Positions 16,871 to 28,475 of a stretch of DNA of 64,000 bases are shown here, piece after piece. The DNA lies in assembly GCF_031884435.1 (NCBI RefSeq), contig NZ_CP134779.1, positions 1,426,001 through 1,490,000 on the forward strand, in the 5' to 3' direction. The notes under the pieces are model-generated. The model made no database searches and was not told where the DNA came from. It saw nothing but the letters and a program-made list of their open reading frames with translations. This DNA is from Bosea sp. 685. Lineage in GTDB: Bacteria > Pseudomonadota > Alphaproteobacteria > Rhizobiales > Beijerinckiaceae. The stretch's first letter is position 1. Every line of letters starts with the position of its first letter. The position numbers and the translations under genes were made by a program.

Positions 16871-17079
16871 GGAGACCCCTCGCGGCAGCGCCGGCACTAT
16901 CGCCTGCTCCGGCGCGCCGGACAAGGCGCGGCGCTGCTGCTATTGGGGGCATTCCCGGTTTTCCGAGAGGCGGTTTCGTCGATTCCGCGCCATGGTTCGC
17001 GAGGACTTGGCTCACGAGGTCATGGCTCGCGAGGCTCGGCCGGCCCGGAAAACCGAGCCGGACAATCGCGCGGCATCCG

Positions 17080-17556
17080 TCAGCGGAACTGGACGCTGAC
17101 GACCTCGTAGGACTTGCCGCCGCCGGGCGTGTTGACCTGCACGGAATCGCCGACCTTCTTGCCGATCAGCGCACGCGCGATCGGCGAGCCGATCGAGACC
17201 TTGCCGGACTTCACATCCGATTCCGGCTCGCCGACGATCTGGTAGATCTTCTTTTCCTCGGTGTCGTCGTCGATCAATTGCACGGTTGCGCCGAACTTGA
17301 TCGTGTCGCCGCCGGCGAGCTTGGCGACGTCGATGATGTCGGCACGGCCGATTAGAGATTCGAGCTCCTGGACGCGGCCTTCATTAAGAGCCTGCGCTTC
17401 CTTGGCGGCGTGATATTCGGCGTTCTCCGACAGATCGCCATGGGCGCGCGCTTCCGAAATCGCCTGGATGATGCGCTGACGCTGCACCTGCTGGCGATCC
17501 TTCAACTCCGTCTCGAGGGCAGCGAAGCCGCCCGCGGTCATGGGAACCTTTTCCAT
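17080..17556 (-). CDS. greA: Transcription elongation factor GreA
   Basis: 158 residues, standard length. Rescues backtracked RNA polymerase by stimulating transcript cleavage. The N-terminal coiled coil carries [18 protein letters not shown] with the acidic tip residues, and the C-terminal globular domain has [17 protein letters not shown] and a final YEVVSVQFR. It lies downstream of carB on the same strand after a ~115-bp gap, a common order in this group. Confidence 0.97.
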   Translation of the reverse strand: MEKVPMTAGGFAALETELKDRQQVQRQRIIQAISEARAHGDLSENAEYHAAKEAQALNEGRVQELESLIGRADIIDVAKLAGGDTIKFGATVQLIDDDTEEKKIYQIVGEPESDVKSGKVSIGSPIARALIGKKVGDSVQVNTPGGGKSYEVVSVQFR

Positions 17557-17670
17557 AGTCTCATCCCGAATTGCGAAAGCCAGAAGCCGCCGGCCGCCTG
17601 TTTCGCGGCCTGCGTCCGTGGCATTCGATCGTTTTTTAAGGTGCCGAAATCTATGTCCCGCGCGCCGTCG

Positions 17671-21033
<3,363 letters not shown>

Positions 21034-21177
21034 GGTCTCTGGCCAAATGTTCGCGGGCGCGCGCGGCCCCGGTCCGATCGAGCGAGCGGAGACCAAGCGA
21101 GCGCCTGAATGAATGCTAGGCGCTCGCTATAGAGGTGAGGAGCCGCTGGGGGAAGCGGAAAGCGCTTCCCAAGGCTG

Positions 21178-22395
21178 CTAGCGCACAGATGGTGCGCCGA
21201 TCGCGATCTCGGTGATGTCGCTGTCGTTGCGCCTGACGGTGCCCTTGCGGCGCCGCGCCAGCCAGAGCATGGCGAGCGCCCCGACCTCGCAGATGGCCCC
21301 GACGAAGCCCAGCGGCCAGGTTCCGACATGATGCAATGTCAGCTGGCCGAGCGTGGAGCCGACCGCGATGCCGACATAGAGCGCCGACGCATTGAGCGAG
21401 AGCGCGACCACCGCAGCATCAGGCGCCATCGCGGCGAGCCGCGACATTTGCGCGGGATGTCCGGCCCAGCCGGCCCCGCTCCAGACCAGCAGGACGAGCG
21501 GAAGGACGAAGACTGCGACTGCGGGTGGCAGCATCACTGCGGCCAGCGAGGCGGCCGCAAGCGCGCCGGCCAAGGTCGTCAGCACGACGAAGAGCGTGCG
21601 CTCCGGCCCGTAGCGATCGCTGGCGCTGCCGCCAAGCTGGTTGCCGAGCGCCGAGCCGATGCCGGAGACGACCAGCACCGCGCCGAGCCAGGGGCCGGCG
21701 ATGCCGGCATGGTTGTCGAGGAAGGGCGCGATATAGGTGTAGAGCGTGAAGGCGCCGGTCGTCCAAAGCACGGTCATCGCCAAGGCGAGCAGCACATCGG
21801 GGCGGCGCCCGACCTGGAGGCGCTCCGCCAGCGTGTTGGCGCCGCGCGGCAGGCCCGTGGGCAGCCTCAGCACGATGCCGGCCAGGGCGAGCGCGCTGAA
21901 CAGGGCGACGAGCAGGAAGGCGAGGTGCCAGCCGCCGAAGGCGACGACGGCGGTGCCGAAAGGCACGCCGAGAATCAGCGCGACCGTCGCACCGCCATTG
22001 ACGAGGCCGAGTGCGCGGCCGCGGCGCTCGGCCGGGACCAGCGCGACCGCGACGGCATTCGCTGCTGGCATGTAGACACCGGCAGCGAGCGCCATGACGA
22101 TGCGGGCGAGCATGACCCAGTGGAAATCGCTGACCAGCGCCGCGCCGAGATTGGCGAGGCCGAAGACGATCAAGGCGCCGGCGAGCACGATCTTGCGCTC
22201 GACCGTGCCGAGCAGGGTCGAAAGCACCGGCGAGCCGATGGCGTAGGCGATGGCGAAGATGGAGATCAGGAGCCCCGCTGTGTCGGTCGAAATGCCGAAG
22301 GCGGTGGCGAGATTGGGCAGAATCCCGGTGATGATCAGGCTGCCGGTGCCGATGGCGAAAGCGCCGCCGGCCAGCCAGAGAAGACGTGCGTCCAT
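21178..22395 (-). CDS. MFS transporter, DHA1/AraJ-like
   Basis: 405 residues with about twelve predicted hydrophobic helices. The first loop motif is present in altered form (GSPVLSTLLGTVERK), and motif C-like glycine-rich segments follow (VNGGATVALILGVPFG). Resembles arabinose/drug efflux proteins of the AraJ/YdhP group in the inner membrane. Divergent from an ArsR-like repressor with two operator-like palindromes in between, so it is probably derepressed by that regulator's ligand. Substrate unknown. Confidence 0.85.
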   Translation of the reverse strand: MDARLLWLAGGAFAIGTGSLIITGILPNLATAFGISTDTAGLLISIFAIAYAIGSPVLSTLLGTVERKIVLAGALIVFGLANLGAALVSDFHWVMLARIVMALAAGVYMPAANAVAVALVPAERRGRALGLVNGGATVALILGVPFGTAVVAFGGWHLAFLLVALFSALALAGIVLRLPTGLPRGANTLAERLQVGRRPDVLLALAMTVLWTTGAFTLYTYIAPFLDNHAGIAGPWLGAVLVVSGIGSALGNQLGGSASDRYGPERTLFVVLTTLAGALAAASLAAVMLPPAVAVFVLPLVLLVWSGAGWAGHPAQMSRLAAMAPDAAVVALSLNASALYVGIAVGSTLGQLTLHHVGTWPLGFVGAICEVGALAMLWLARRRKGTVRRNDSDITEIAIGAPSVR

Positions 22396-22428
22396 CGGAC
22401 AGTCCTTCCAAACCCGGTTTCCCGGAAT

Positions 22429-22494
22429 TTCAATGATCGTTGAATTTACGTTCGCAGATGCGAGATCGCAAGGGTAATTTCAACGAATGTTGAA
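22429..22494. promoter_or_regulatory. Paired ArsR-type operators between MFS and regulator genes
   Basis: TTCAATGATCGTTGAA (22429-22444) and TTCAACGAATGTTGAA (22479-22494) are inverted repeats with the same half-site TTCAA. Their centres are exactly 50 bp apart, close to five helical turns. The second overlaps the first possible ATG of the regulator ORF (22487), arguing that translation starts further down. Confidence 0.65.
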
Positions 22495-22534
22495 ACTTGT
22501 CAGGAGCGTCGCGATCTCCTATCTCGATCAGGCT

Positions 22535-22891
22535 ATGAAAACGGTTTTCCATCCCGATATCGACGATATCGCCGCGGCCGACGTGTTCGCGGCGCTGGCC
22601 GACCCGATCCGGCTCGGCATCCTGGTGGCGCTCGCCGACGTGCCCGAGGTCGACAAGGCGCGTTGCAACAGCTTCTCGGAACTCGCCTCGGCGTCGCTGT
22701 TGTCCTATCACTTCGCCAAGTTGCGCGAGGCCGGTATCACGCGCTCCCGCGTCGAGGGCACCTCGCGCTATCTTTCGATCAGGCGCGAGGATCTCGACCG
22801 CCGCTTCCCGGGCCTGCTCGACAGCGTGTTGGAGACAGCGCGGCGCGATCCCAGCCTGCCGCGCCTATCGGGCTCGCTGGTCGCATCGTAG
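22535..22891 (+). CDS. ArsR-family helix-turn-helix regulator
   Basis: 118 residues from ATG 22535; the upstream ATG 22487 lies inside an operator palindrome and is disfavoured. The winged-helix core is AADVFAALADPIRLGILVAL and then SLLSYHFAKLREAGITRSRVEGTSRYLSIR. No obvious metal-binding CxC motif, so it probably senses an organic ligand or redox state. Divergent from the MFS transporter. Confidence 0.82.
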   Translation: MKTVFHPDIDDIAAADVFAALADPIRLGILVALADVPEVDKARCNSFSELASASLLSYHFAKLREAGITRSRVEGTSRYLSIRREDLDRRFPGLLDSVLETARRDPSLPRLSGSLVAS

Positions 22892-23008
22892 AGCGCGGCT
22901 GAGCTGTCCCGCCAGCGCCTGCCTCGAGAAACAGACGGCAGGGTCGGATCAGGATAGCCGTCTGCTGGCATTGGCCTGCCGCTGGAGCACGGCTCTCACC
23001 CAAGAGTG

Positions 23009-23059
23009 AGAGCAGGATCAATGCGAAAAGCCGGTTCCCGCTTTTTCGCATCCTGCTCT
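23009..23059. repeat. Family-1 repeat, copy c, extends the preceding gene
   Basis: AGAGCAGGATCAATGCGAAAAGCC through CATCCTGCTCT. The minus-strand gene ending at 23018 reads into this repeat for its last ~14 codons. Confidence 0.8.
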
Positions 23060-23548
23060 AGCGAAATGTTCGACCAGTTGCGTCACACTCAGGACCGCAG
23101 ACCGCCCGCGTTCGATGAGCCCTTGCTTCTCGGGAGCGAACGCCGCCTCGTCGCGGTTGTGCTCGGCGAGGCTCAGGAAGGCGATTTTCAGGTCGCGCAT
23201 GCAATCGATGCGCAGGTTTAAGGGCATCCGTGGCGATTCCGCCGTCGCGACCAGGCGATCGAAGGCGCGTCTCAGCCAGGCGCGGGCGGCCTCGTCGCCC
23301 TCGGAGCGGCGCGTGGCCTCGGCCAGATTCTGGCAGGAGACCACGAAGATGGTGGGGGCGGGAACGTCCGAGGGCGCGATCTCCGCGGCATGGAATAGCC
23401 GCTCGGCCTCTGCGAAGGCGGCGCGGTAAAGCAGCAGCGCCTCGCGGAGCCTGTCGCCCGCCGCGAAGGCGTCGTTGGCAGCGCCGGTGAGGCGCTGCCA
23501 TTCGGCGTCTGCGAGGCCGGGACCATTGACGGCGACATGGTGGTTCAT
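23018..23548 (-). CDS. Conserved protein of unknown function in the irr operon
   Basis: 176 residues, mostly α-helical and rich in Ala/Leu/Glu, with a TPR- or four-helix-like feel (AFAAGDRLREALLLYRAAFAEAERLF). Its ATG overlaps the Irr stop by 4 bp (ATGA), so it is translationally coupled to Irr and should be iron- or manganese-regulated. The last residues (ARAGCEKAGTGFSH) are encoded by a palindromic repeat, so the native C terminus probably ended near VEHFA. I recognise no named domain. Confidence 0.7.
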   Translation of the reverse strand: MNHHVAVNGPGLADAEWQRLTGAANDAFAAGDRLREALLLYRAAFAEAERLFHAAEIAPSDVPAPTIFVVSCQNLAEATRRSEGDEAARAWLRRAFDRLVATAESPRMPLNLRIDCMRDLKIAFLSLAEHNRDEAAFAPEKQGLIERGRSAVLSVTQLVEHFARAGCEKAGTGFSH

Positions 23549-24042
23549 GGTCGGTCTCCGCGTCGGGGGATGTCCGGGGTGAGCCGTTCGGCCTCGGAGA
23601 GCTGGGGGGCAAGCCGCCTGAGCCGAATCAGGACGTCGATGCGGCTGATGACGTAGCCTTCCGGCGGCTCGGGCAGGCGGCCGAAGCGGATCGCCTCAGC
23701 GGGAATGTCGATCAATCGATCCTCGTCCTCGACATAGAAATGTTGATGGTCGCTGACGCTGGTGTCGTAATGTGAGCGGCTGCCGTTCAGCGTGACGCGG
23801 CGGATCAGCCCGGCCTCGTCGAACTGGCGCAGCGTGTTGTAGACCGTCGCCAGCGACAGAGATGCGCCGAGCCGCCTGACCTCATAATGGAGGTCTTCAG
23901 CCGCCAGATGGCGGTCATGCCCGGCAAACAGCACCGTTGCGAGCGCGATACGCTGCCGTGTCGGACGCAGGCCCGAAGCCTTGAGCCGTGAGCGGATGGT
24001 CGGTTCATTCAATGCATCGGCGAAAGGCGGAATGGCATCCAT
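23545..24042 (-). CDS. irr: Fur-family regulator, Irr type
   Basis: 165 residues from ATG 24042; the ORF extends to a codon inside the upstream Fur-type box, which is unlikely to be translated. N-terminal winged helix (LRPTRQRIALATVLFAGHDRH) and dimerisation domain with SDHQHFYVEDEDRLIDIP, close to the haem/metal-associated HxHFY segment of rhizobial Irr. Irr represses or activates iron genes according to haem status. The upstream palindrome suggests autoregulation or control by another Fur paralogue. It could be a different Fur paralogue, but the HQHFY motif favours Irr. Confidence 0.82.
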   Translation of the reverse strand: MDAIPPFADALNEPTIRSRLKASGLRPTRQRIALATVLFAGHDRHLAAEDLHYEVRRLGASLSLATVYNTLRQFDEAGLIRRVTLNGSRSHYDTSVSDHQHFYVEDEDRLIDIPAEAIRFGRLPEPPEGYVISRIDVLIRLRRLAPQLSEAERLTPDIPRRGDRP

Positions 24043-24086
24043 GAGCGCGGCGGGTCCGAAGTCGGGAGCGTGAATTCGGACATTAT

Positions 24087-24101
24087 TGCAAATGATTTGC
24101 A
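24087..24101 (-). promoter_or_regulatory. Fur-type box upstream of irr
   Basis: TGCAAATGATTTGCA is a perfect 7-1-7 palindrome 45-59 bases upstream of the irr start. It resembles TGCAAAT-type sites bound by Fur/Mur proteins in alphaproteobacteria. Confidence 0.6.
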
Positions 24102-24240
24102 GTAGCAATATTGAATCGAACGACCTGAAATGACCGGGCGGTTGTTCGATCGCTGCAGCGGCCTGGCTAGCCTATTGCCGGCTTGGCGCAGGGCAGGAGC
24201 GCTGTAAGCAATCCTTCGGCAATCCGGGCTATGAAGCGGC

Positions 24241-24645
24241 ATGCCGCTCAATCGCTTGCCCCGCCAAACCCGCCAGCTCGTCGCTTATGTCTTTGCCGGC
24301 GGCATCACGGCCGTGGCGCATTACGCGCTGCTGATCGGCCTGGTCGAACTTGGCGGGGTTGACCCAGTGCCGGCAACGCTGGCCGGTTTCACTCTGGGGG
24401 CAGTGGTGTCCTACACGCTGAATCGCTGGCTGACCTTTGATGCCACCCACAGCCACGTCCAGGCGACCTGGCGTTTCGCGCTGATCGCGGCCGGAGGCTT
24501 CGTCCTCACCGGCGCGTTGATGCATCTTTTCGTCGCGAAGCTAGGCTTGCCCTATCTGCCGATGCAGCTCGTCACTACGGGGATCGTCATGGTGTTCTCG
24601 TTCCTCGGACACAAGTTCTTCAGCTTCGCCGACCGGGTGGAGTAG
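24241..24645 (+). CDS. GtrA-family membrane protein
   Basis: 134 residues with four hydrophobic helices, typical of GtrA proteins thought to flip undecaprenyl-linked sugars. Motifs: AYVFAGGITAVAHYALLIGL, a middle YTLNRWLTFD and the C-terminal FLGHKFFSF. It stands alone, divergent from irr, with no glycosyltransferase next to it, so its lipid-linked sugar is unknown. Confidence 0.88.
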   Translation: MPLNRLPRQTRQLVAYVFAGGITAVAHYALLIGLVELGGVDPVPATLAGFTLGAVVSYTLNRWLTFDATHSHVQATWRFALIAAGGFVLTGALMHLFVAKLGLPYLPMQLVTTGIVMVFSFLGHKFFSFADRVE

Positions 24646-24692
24646 GGGGCGGAAGGTGCTTCAACGCATCTCGGCCTACGAACCGCCAAATC

Positions 24693-24759
24693 CGTCACGG
24701 CTGGCAAGCCCGTCACGGCTGGCAAGTCCATCACAGCTGGCAAGTCCATCACAGCTGGG
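24693..24759. repeat. 18-bp tandem repeat, 3.7 copies
   Basis: Units at 24693, 24711, 24729 and 24747 of the form CGTCACGGCTGGCAAGCC / CATCACAGCTGGCAAGTC. The first two and last two resemble each other most, implying stepwise duplication. Non-coding, between gtrA and the racemase homologue. Confidence 0.8.
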
Positions 24760-24788
24760 TGTGTTCGAAAGCGCGAATGCCCTCGGCG

Positions 24789-25484
24789 CTATGATGGGAT
24801 ATCGCTCAAGGACTGACGTCCCGAAGCCAAATCCGCAAGCAGAGCAACATGGATATTCAGCGCGTCGATGACCGTATATCCAGGGTTCTGCCCATCGAAA
24901 GCCAGATTGAGATCGGTTCCGGCGAGAACGATCGCGTCAGCTCCGGCCGCGGTCATGCGCCTGCCTGCGTCGAGAAATAGCTCGCGCTGCGAGGCTGAGC
25001 ATGTGCCGGCGACCGCGACGTCCTGGTAGGTTTGACCGAGACGCTCGATCTCGTCGTCCAATGCGATGGCGTCCGTGCGAGCAAGCTGGCCGTAAAGGCG
25101 TGTGCGCATGACGACCCGCGTTCCGAGAAGGCCGATCCGCTTGATGCCCTGTTTGACGAAATAGGCGTCGAGCGGAGCGACGGCGGAGACGATCGGCAAG
25201 GGCGACAGGGCCGCCAGCTCATCCAGACAGAAATGCGCACCCAGCGATGACAGAGCGACGCAATCGCAGCCTGCGTCCTTCAAGCGTGTGACGAGCGGAA
25301 GGAACGCCTGTGCCTGCTCGGCCCTGCGGTCGGCGAGATTGTTGCGGATCAGTTCCTGAATCTCGCCGTGGACGATCGTAAGCTCAAGCTTTGCTACGCC
25401 GCGCGCCGCAGCAGCGGCCGTCAGGCGCTGGTAGTAGACCACCGTTGCCGCAACGCCGATGCCCCCGATCAAGCCGATATGCAT
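24789..25484 (-). CDS. Aspartate/glutamate racemase-family protein lacking both catalytic cysteines
   Basis: 231 residues with the racemase fold: start MHIGLIGGIGVAATVVYYQR, substrate loop, and paired domains ending in NIHVALLADLASG. In active members the first cysteine lies in a CNTAH-type motif; here the position reads ALSSLGAH. The second lies in GCTE; here it reads LAGTDLNLAF. Both acid/base thiols are thus replaced, so ordinary two-base racemisation looks impossible. It may be a binding protein, an isomerase with other chemistry, or a dead enzyme. The frame is intact, arguing for selection. Confidence 0.8.
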   Translation of the reverse strand: MHIGLIGGIGVAATVVYYQRLTAAAAARGVAKLELTIVHGEIQELIRNNLADRRAEQAQAFLPLVTRLKDAGCDCVALSSLGAHFCLDELAALSPLPIVSAVAPLDAYFVKQGIKRIGLLGTRVVMRTRLYGQLARTDAIALDDEIERLGQTYQDVAVAGTCSASQRELFLDAGRRMTAAGADAIVLAGTDLNLAFDGQNPGYTVIDALNIHVALLADLASGRQSLSDIPS

Positions 25485-25585
25485 GGGATAAGTCCTTACA
25501 AGCGCGCCGACGGCGACGATGCCGGTTTAACGCCCCGCGCGGTAGGGCGAAACCCGGCCCAGGTCGCTGTCATGAAGGGCCATCA

Positions 25586-26278
25586 TCAGGCCGGCTTCGT
25601 CCCCGCAAAGGTCATCCGTTGCGGGTTGTGGCCGAAATTCGGCTGCCGCTGCACGTCATCGTAGCCGGCGGCCCGGATCAACCCGGCGATGTCAGCTTCC
25701 GTATAGGTCGAGAGCCCGTATTGCGCCCTGAGCTTGCGGTAGTCGGAGAAGGCGGTGCGCACGAGCCCGGCCAGCGCGGCGGCCAGGAAGCCGCCGCGCC
25801 AGGCGAAGGCCAGGAGTTGCGAGGCGTCGGTGAGCGGGCTGACATCGGGCGGGATCACATCGGCGATGACGAGCTTGCCGCCCGGCTTGAGCTTGGCGAG
25901 CCAGCTGCGCAGCAGCGCCGCGAGCTCCTCGCGGCTGAGATACTGGATCAGTGAATTCGCCACGACGAGGTCGAGCGTCGCCTCCGGCAGCGCCTCGACC
26001 TCCTCCGGCGAGACCACGGCGACATGGCCGATGCGTCCAAACATCGCGCGTAGCCGTTCGCGTACGTTCGGCGCCGCCTCGCAGAGATAGAGCTTGCCGC
26101 AGGCGGCGGCGACAAGATCGGCGCTCAAGGCCTCGCCGCAGCCATGGTCGAGCACGACGGCGTCAGGCGCCGGGATCTGGCCGGCTAGGTCCCTGGCGAT
26201 CTGCCGGTAATGCAGCGCCTTGTGGCGCGGCGAAACGTAGATGGAATGCTCGCCGTTCCAGAAATCGCGCCAGGACAT
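25586..26278 (-). CDS. Class I SAM-dependent methyltransferase
   Basis: 230 residues from ATG 26278 (MSWRDFWNGEHSIYVSPRH). The SAM-binding motif I is VVLDHGCGEALSADL, with the acidic end of β2 at LYLCEAAP and motif post-I LDLVVANSLIQYL. C-terminal part PNFGHNPQRMTFAGTKPA completes the domain. Resembles UbiE-like small-molecule methyltransferases, but the substrate cannot be told. Upstream lies a palindromic repeat. Confidence 0.88.
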   Translation of the reverse strand: MSWRDFWNGEHSIYVSPRHKALHYRQIARDLAGQIPAPDAVVLDHGCGEALSADLVAAACGKLYLCEAAPNVRERLRAMFGRIGHVAVVSPEEVEALPEATLDLVVANSLIQYLSREELAALLRSWLAKLKPGGKLVIADVIPPDVSPLTDASQLLAFAWRGGFLAAALAGLVRTAFSDYRKLRAQYGLSTYTEADIAGLIRAAGYDDVQRQPNFGHNPQRMTFAGTKPA

Positions 26279-26333
26279 GGTCTCGCCGTTCGCCGCTTGC
26301 CGGCAGCTTCCTGCGGCCGGTCCCGCCACGACT

Positions 26334-26384
26334 AGAGCAGGATGCGAAAAAGTGGAAACCGGTTTTTCGCATTGATCCTGCTCT
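26334..26384. repeat. Family-1 repeat, copy d (inverted)
   Basis: AGAGCAGGATGCGAAAAAGTGG through TTGATCCTGCTCT, followed by CACTTTTAGATGAGAG as at 54344. Between a methyltransferase and a PilZ gene. Confidence 0.85.
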
Positions 26385-26436
26385 CACTTTTAGATGAGAG
26401 ACGGATTCAGATGTCAGATGGGATCACTTCGTAATT

Positions 26437-26775
26437 TCATCTGGCATCACCCGGTTCTCGGCCGATGGCGAACCGTTGCGCAACGCTGTCCAGGGGCTCG
26501 GGGTCTGCTGCCTCTCCCTCGGCTGCGGTCGCGTCGAGAAAGCGGATGCCGATCTCGCGCTTCTTGATCCAGATCAGGGCCGCCGGCGCGAAGATTTTGT
26601 CGTCGTCGTGATAGAAAAGCTCGAGCGGCAGCGGCCGGTCGCTCTCCGGCTTCAGCCGGGCGCCACTCGGCGACAGATCCATGATGCGACACTCGACGAG
26701 GAAACGCTGCGACGCGTCGAACAGCTTCGCCGAGCGCAGGCGCGAGCGCCAGCGCTTCGAGCTTCGTTTTTCCAT
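26437..26775 (-). CDS. PilZ-domain protein
   Basis: 112 residues. A single PilZ domain with the c-di-GMP-binding arginines near the N terminus (KRWRSRLRS) and the DLSPSGARL motif near residue 34. Likely a c-di-GMP receptor acting on motility, polysaccharide or stress. A GGDEF/EAL enzyme is at 55004, far away. The arginine spacing is close to but not exactly canonical, so ligand binding is probable rather than certain. Confidence 0.82.
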   Translation of the reverse strand: MEKRSSKRWRSRLRSAKLFDASQRFLVECRIMDLSPSGARLKPESDRPLPLELFYHDDDKIFAPAALIWIKKREIGIRFLDATAAEGEAADPEPLDSVAQRFAIGREPGDAR

Positions 26776-26925
26776 GCGCGTCGCCTTCTTGCCGTTGCGC
26801 TTCGGCCTGAGAACCTGATCCAGTGGGGTTGCGCGGGGCTGGAGACAGCGCCGCCTTGAGGCTGCGAGGGCACGCGGCTTGCCAAGCGCGGCGCCGGCTC
26901 TAAGCTTCGCGCGAATCCGAGGGTG

Positions 26926-28185
26926 ATGATGTTTTTACTACCCAAGCTGTTGAAGCGCTTCGTCCGGCACGGCCGGCTGACCGTGATCACTCCCGACAAC
27001 CAGCGCCATGTCTTCGGCTCCGGCCCGGCCGAGATCCTGTTCGCTGGCCAGATGAAGACGGCGCCGGCCGTCACCGTGCGCTTCCATGACGACAAGATCG
27101 AACGCGAGATCTTCCTCAATCCGGAAATGGCGCTGGCCGAAGGCTATATGGACGGCCGGATCGATTTCGAGGACGGCTCGTCGATCCACGATCTGCTGAG
27201 CCTGTTCTGGATGCAGCGCAAGGAATTGCGCAAGCACCCGATCCAGAAGGTCGTCCGCAATATCCGCTTCCGCATCCGGCGTTTCCGCATGCACAACCCG
27301 CTCGGGCTCGCCGGCAAGAAGGTCAAGCACCACTACGACATCCCGACCGAGTTCTATAAGCTCTGGCTCGACGAGACGATGACCTATTCCTGCGGGTATT
27401 GGAGTTCTCCAGACATAGGACTGGAAGCCTCGCAGAAGGCCAAGCTGCGCCATCTTGCGGCCAAGCTGAAGATCGAGCCGGGCATGACCGTGCTCGATAT
27501 TGGCTCGGGCTGGGGCGAGCTCGCGATCTACCTCGCCAAGTCCTGCGGCGCGAAGGTGACGGGGCTCAACGTCTCGCCCGACCAAATGGCGGCTGCCCAG
27601 AAGCGTGCCGAGGCGGCGGGCGTTGGTGATGCCGTGACTTTCATCAACAAGGACTATCGCGAACTCAAGGGCAGCTTCGACCGTGTCGTCTCGGTCGGCA
27701 TGATGGAGCATGTCGGCGTCGCGCATTACCTTGAATATTTCGAGGCCATTCGTGACCTGCTGACGCCGGACGGCATTGCGCTGGTGCACTGCATTGGCCG
27801 CGTCGGGCCGCCGGGCTTCACCGGGCCGTTCTTCGACAAATACATCTTCCCGGGCGGTTATGCGCCGGCGATGTCGGAGGTCTTCGCTGCGGTCGAGCAG
27901 ACCGGCCTGTGGTCGTCGGATTGCGAGTTCTGGCGGCGGCACTACCACTGGACGCTCCACGCCTGGCGCGAGCGCTTCATGGCCCATCGGCCGGAAGTCG
28001 TGACGATGATGGGCGAGCGCTTCGCGCGGATGTGGGAGTTCTATCTCTCGGCTTGCGAGATCTCCTTCGACATCGGCGGAGATATGGTCTTCCAGCTCCT
28101 GCTCGGCCCGCATAAGAGCGCCGTGCCGGTGGTGCGCGACTACATCACGGATGCGGAGAAGGCGCTGGAAGCGCGGGGATTCTGA
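26926..28185 (+). CDS. cfa: Cyclopropane-fatty-acyl-phospholipid synthase
   Basis: 419 residues. Adds a methylene bridge from SAM across double bonds of membrane phospholipid acyl chains. The N-terminal lipid-binding domain is followed by HHYDIPTEFYKLWLDETMTYSCGYW, the SAM motif VLDIGSGWGELAIYLAKS, SVGMMEHVG and FPGGYAP, all family signatures. Three start codons lie in a row (GTG 26923, ATG 26926 and 26929); the choice changes only one residue. Confidence 0.95.
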   Translation: MMFLLPKLLKRFVRHGRLTVITPDNQRHVFGSGPAEILFAGQMKTAPAVTVRFHDDKIEREIFLNPEMALAEGYMDGRIDFEDGSSIHDLLSLFWMQRKELRKHPIQKVVRNIRFRIRRFRMHNPLGLAGKKVKHHYDIPTEFYKLWLDETMTYSCGYWSSPDIGLEASQKAKLRHLAAKLKIEPGMTVLDIGSGWGELAIYLAKSCGAKVTGLNVSPDQMAAAQKRAEAAGVGDAVTFINKDYRELKGSFDRVVSVGMMEHVGVAHYLEYFEAIRDLLTPDGIALVHCIGRVGPPGFTGPFFDKYIFPGGYAPAMSEVFAAVEQTGLWSSDCEFWRRHYHWTLHAWRERFMAHRPEVVTMMGERFARMWEFYLSACEISFDIGGDMVFQLLLGPHKSAVPVVRDYITDAEKALEARGF

Positions 28186-28193
28186 AGAAGGCT

Positions 28194-28454
28194 ATGTCTG
28201 GGCGCATCGACCCATCCTGGCTCGTCTTCGACAGTGTCGAGAACGCCGAGCATGATCGTTGCGTCGATTGCTTCTCGCGGCCGGACGGCAGCTTCGGCTT
28301 CGAGGAATTCCGGCGCGACGTCGAGGATGGCGGCGCCTGGACGCCGGTGCAGCACTATTCCGGCCTGAGCTACAAGACGAAGGACGAGGCCCTGCTCGCG
28401 GGGCGCAAGGCCGTGATCTGGCTTACTGAGGCGCTGGAGCGTCGGTCGCGCTGA
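28194..28454 (+). CDS. Small conserved protein of unknown function
   Basis: 86 residues starting MSGRIDPSWLVFDSVENAEH, 8 bp after cfa and so probably cotranscribed. Contains an HDRCVDCFSRPDGSFGFEEFRRD segment with a Cys-x2-Cys pair, acidic and aromatic residues. Soluble, no signal. I recognise no domain. Codon use matches neighbours, supporting a real gene. Confidence 0.65.
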   Translation: MSGRIDPSWLVFDSVENAEHDRCVDCFSRPDGSFGFEEFRRDVEDGGAWTPVQHYSGLSYKTKDEALLAGRKAVIWLTEALERRSR

Positions 28455-28475
28455 TCGAAGTGATAGCCGCGTTCC

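Noticed and set aside
24693..24759. Possible CRISPR array
   Set aside because: Repeats are 18 bp head to tail without spacers, and there are no cas genes.
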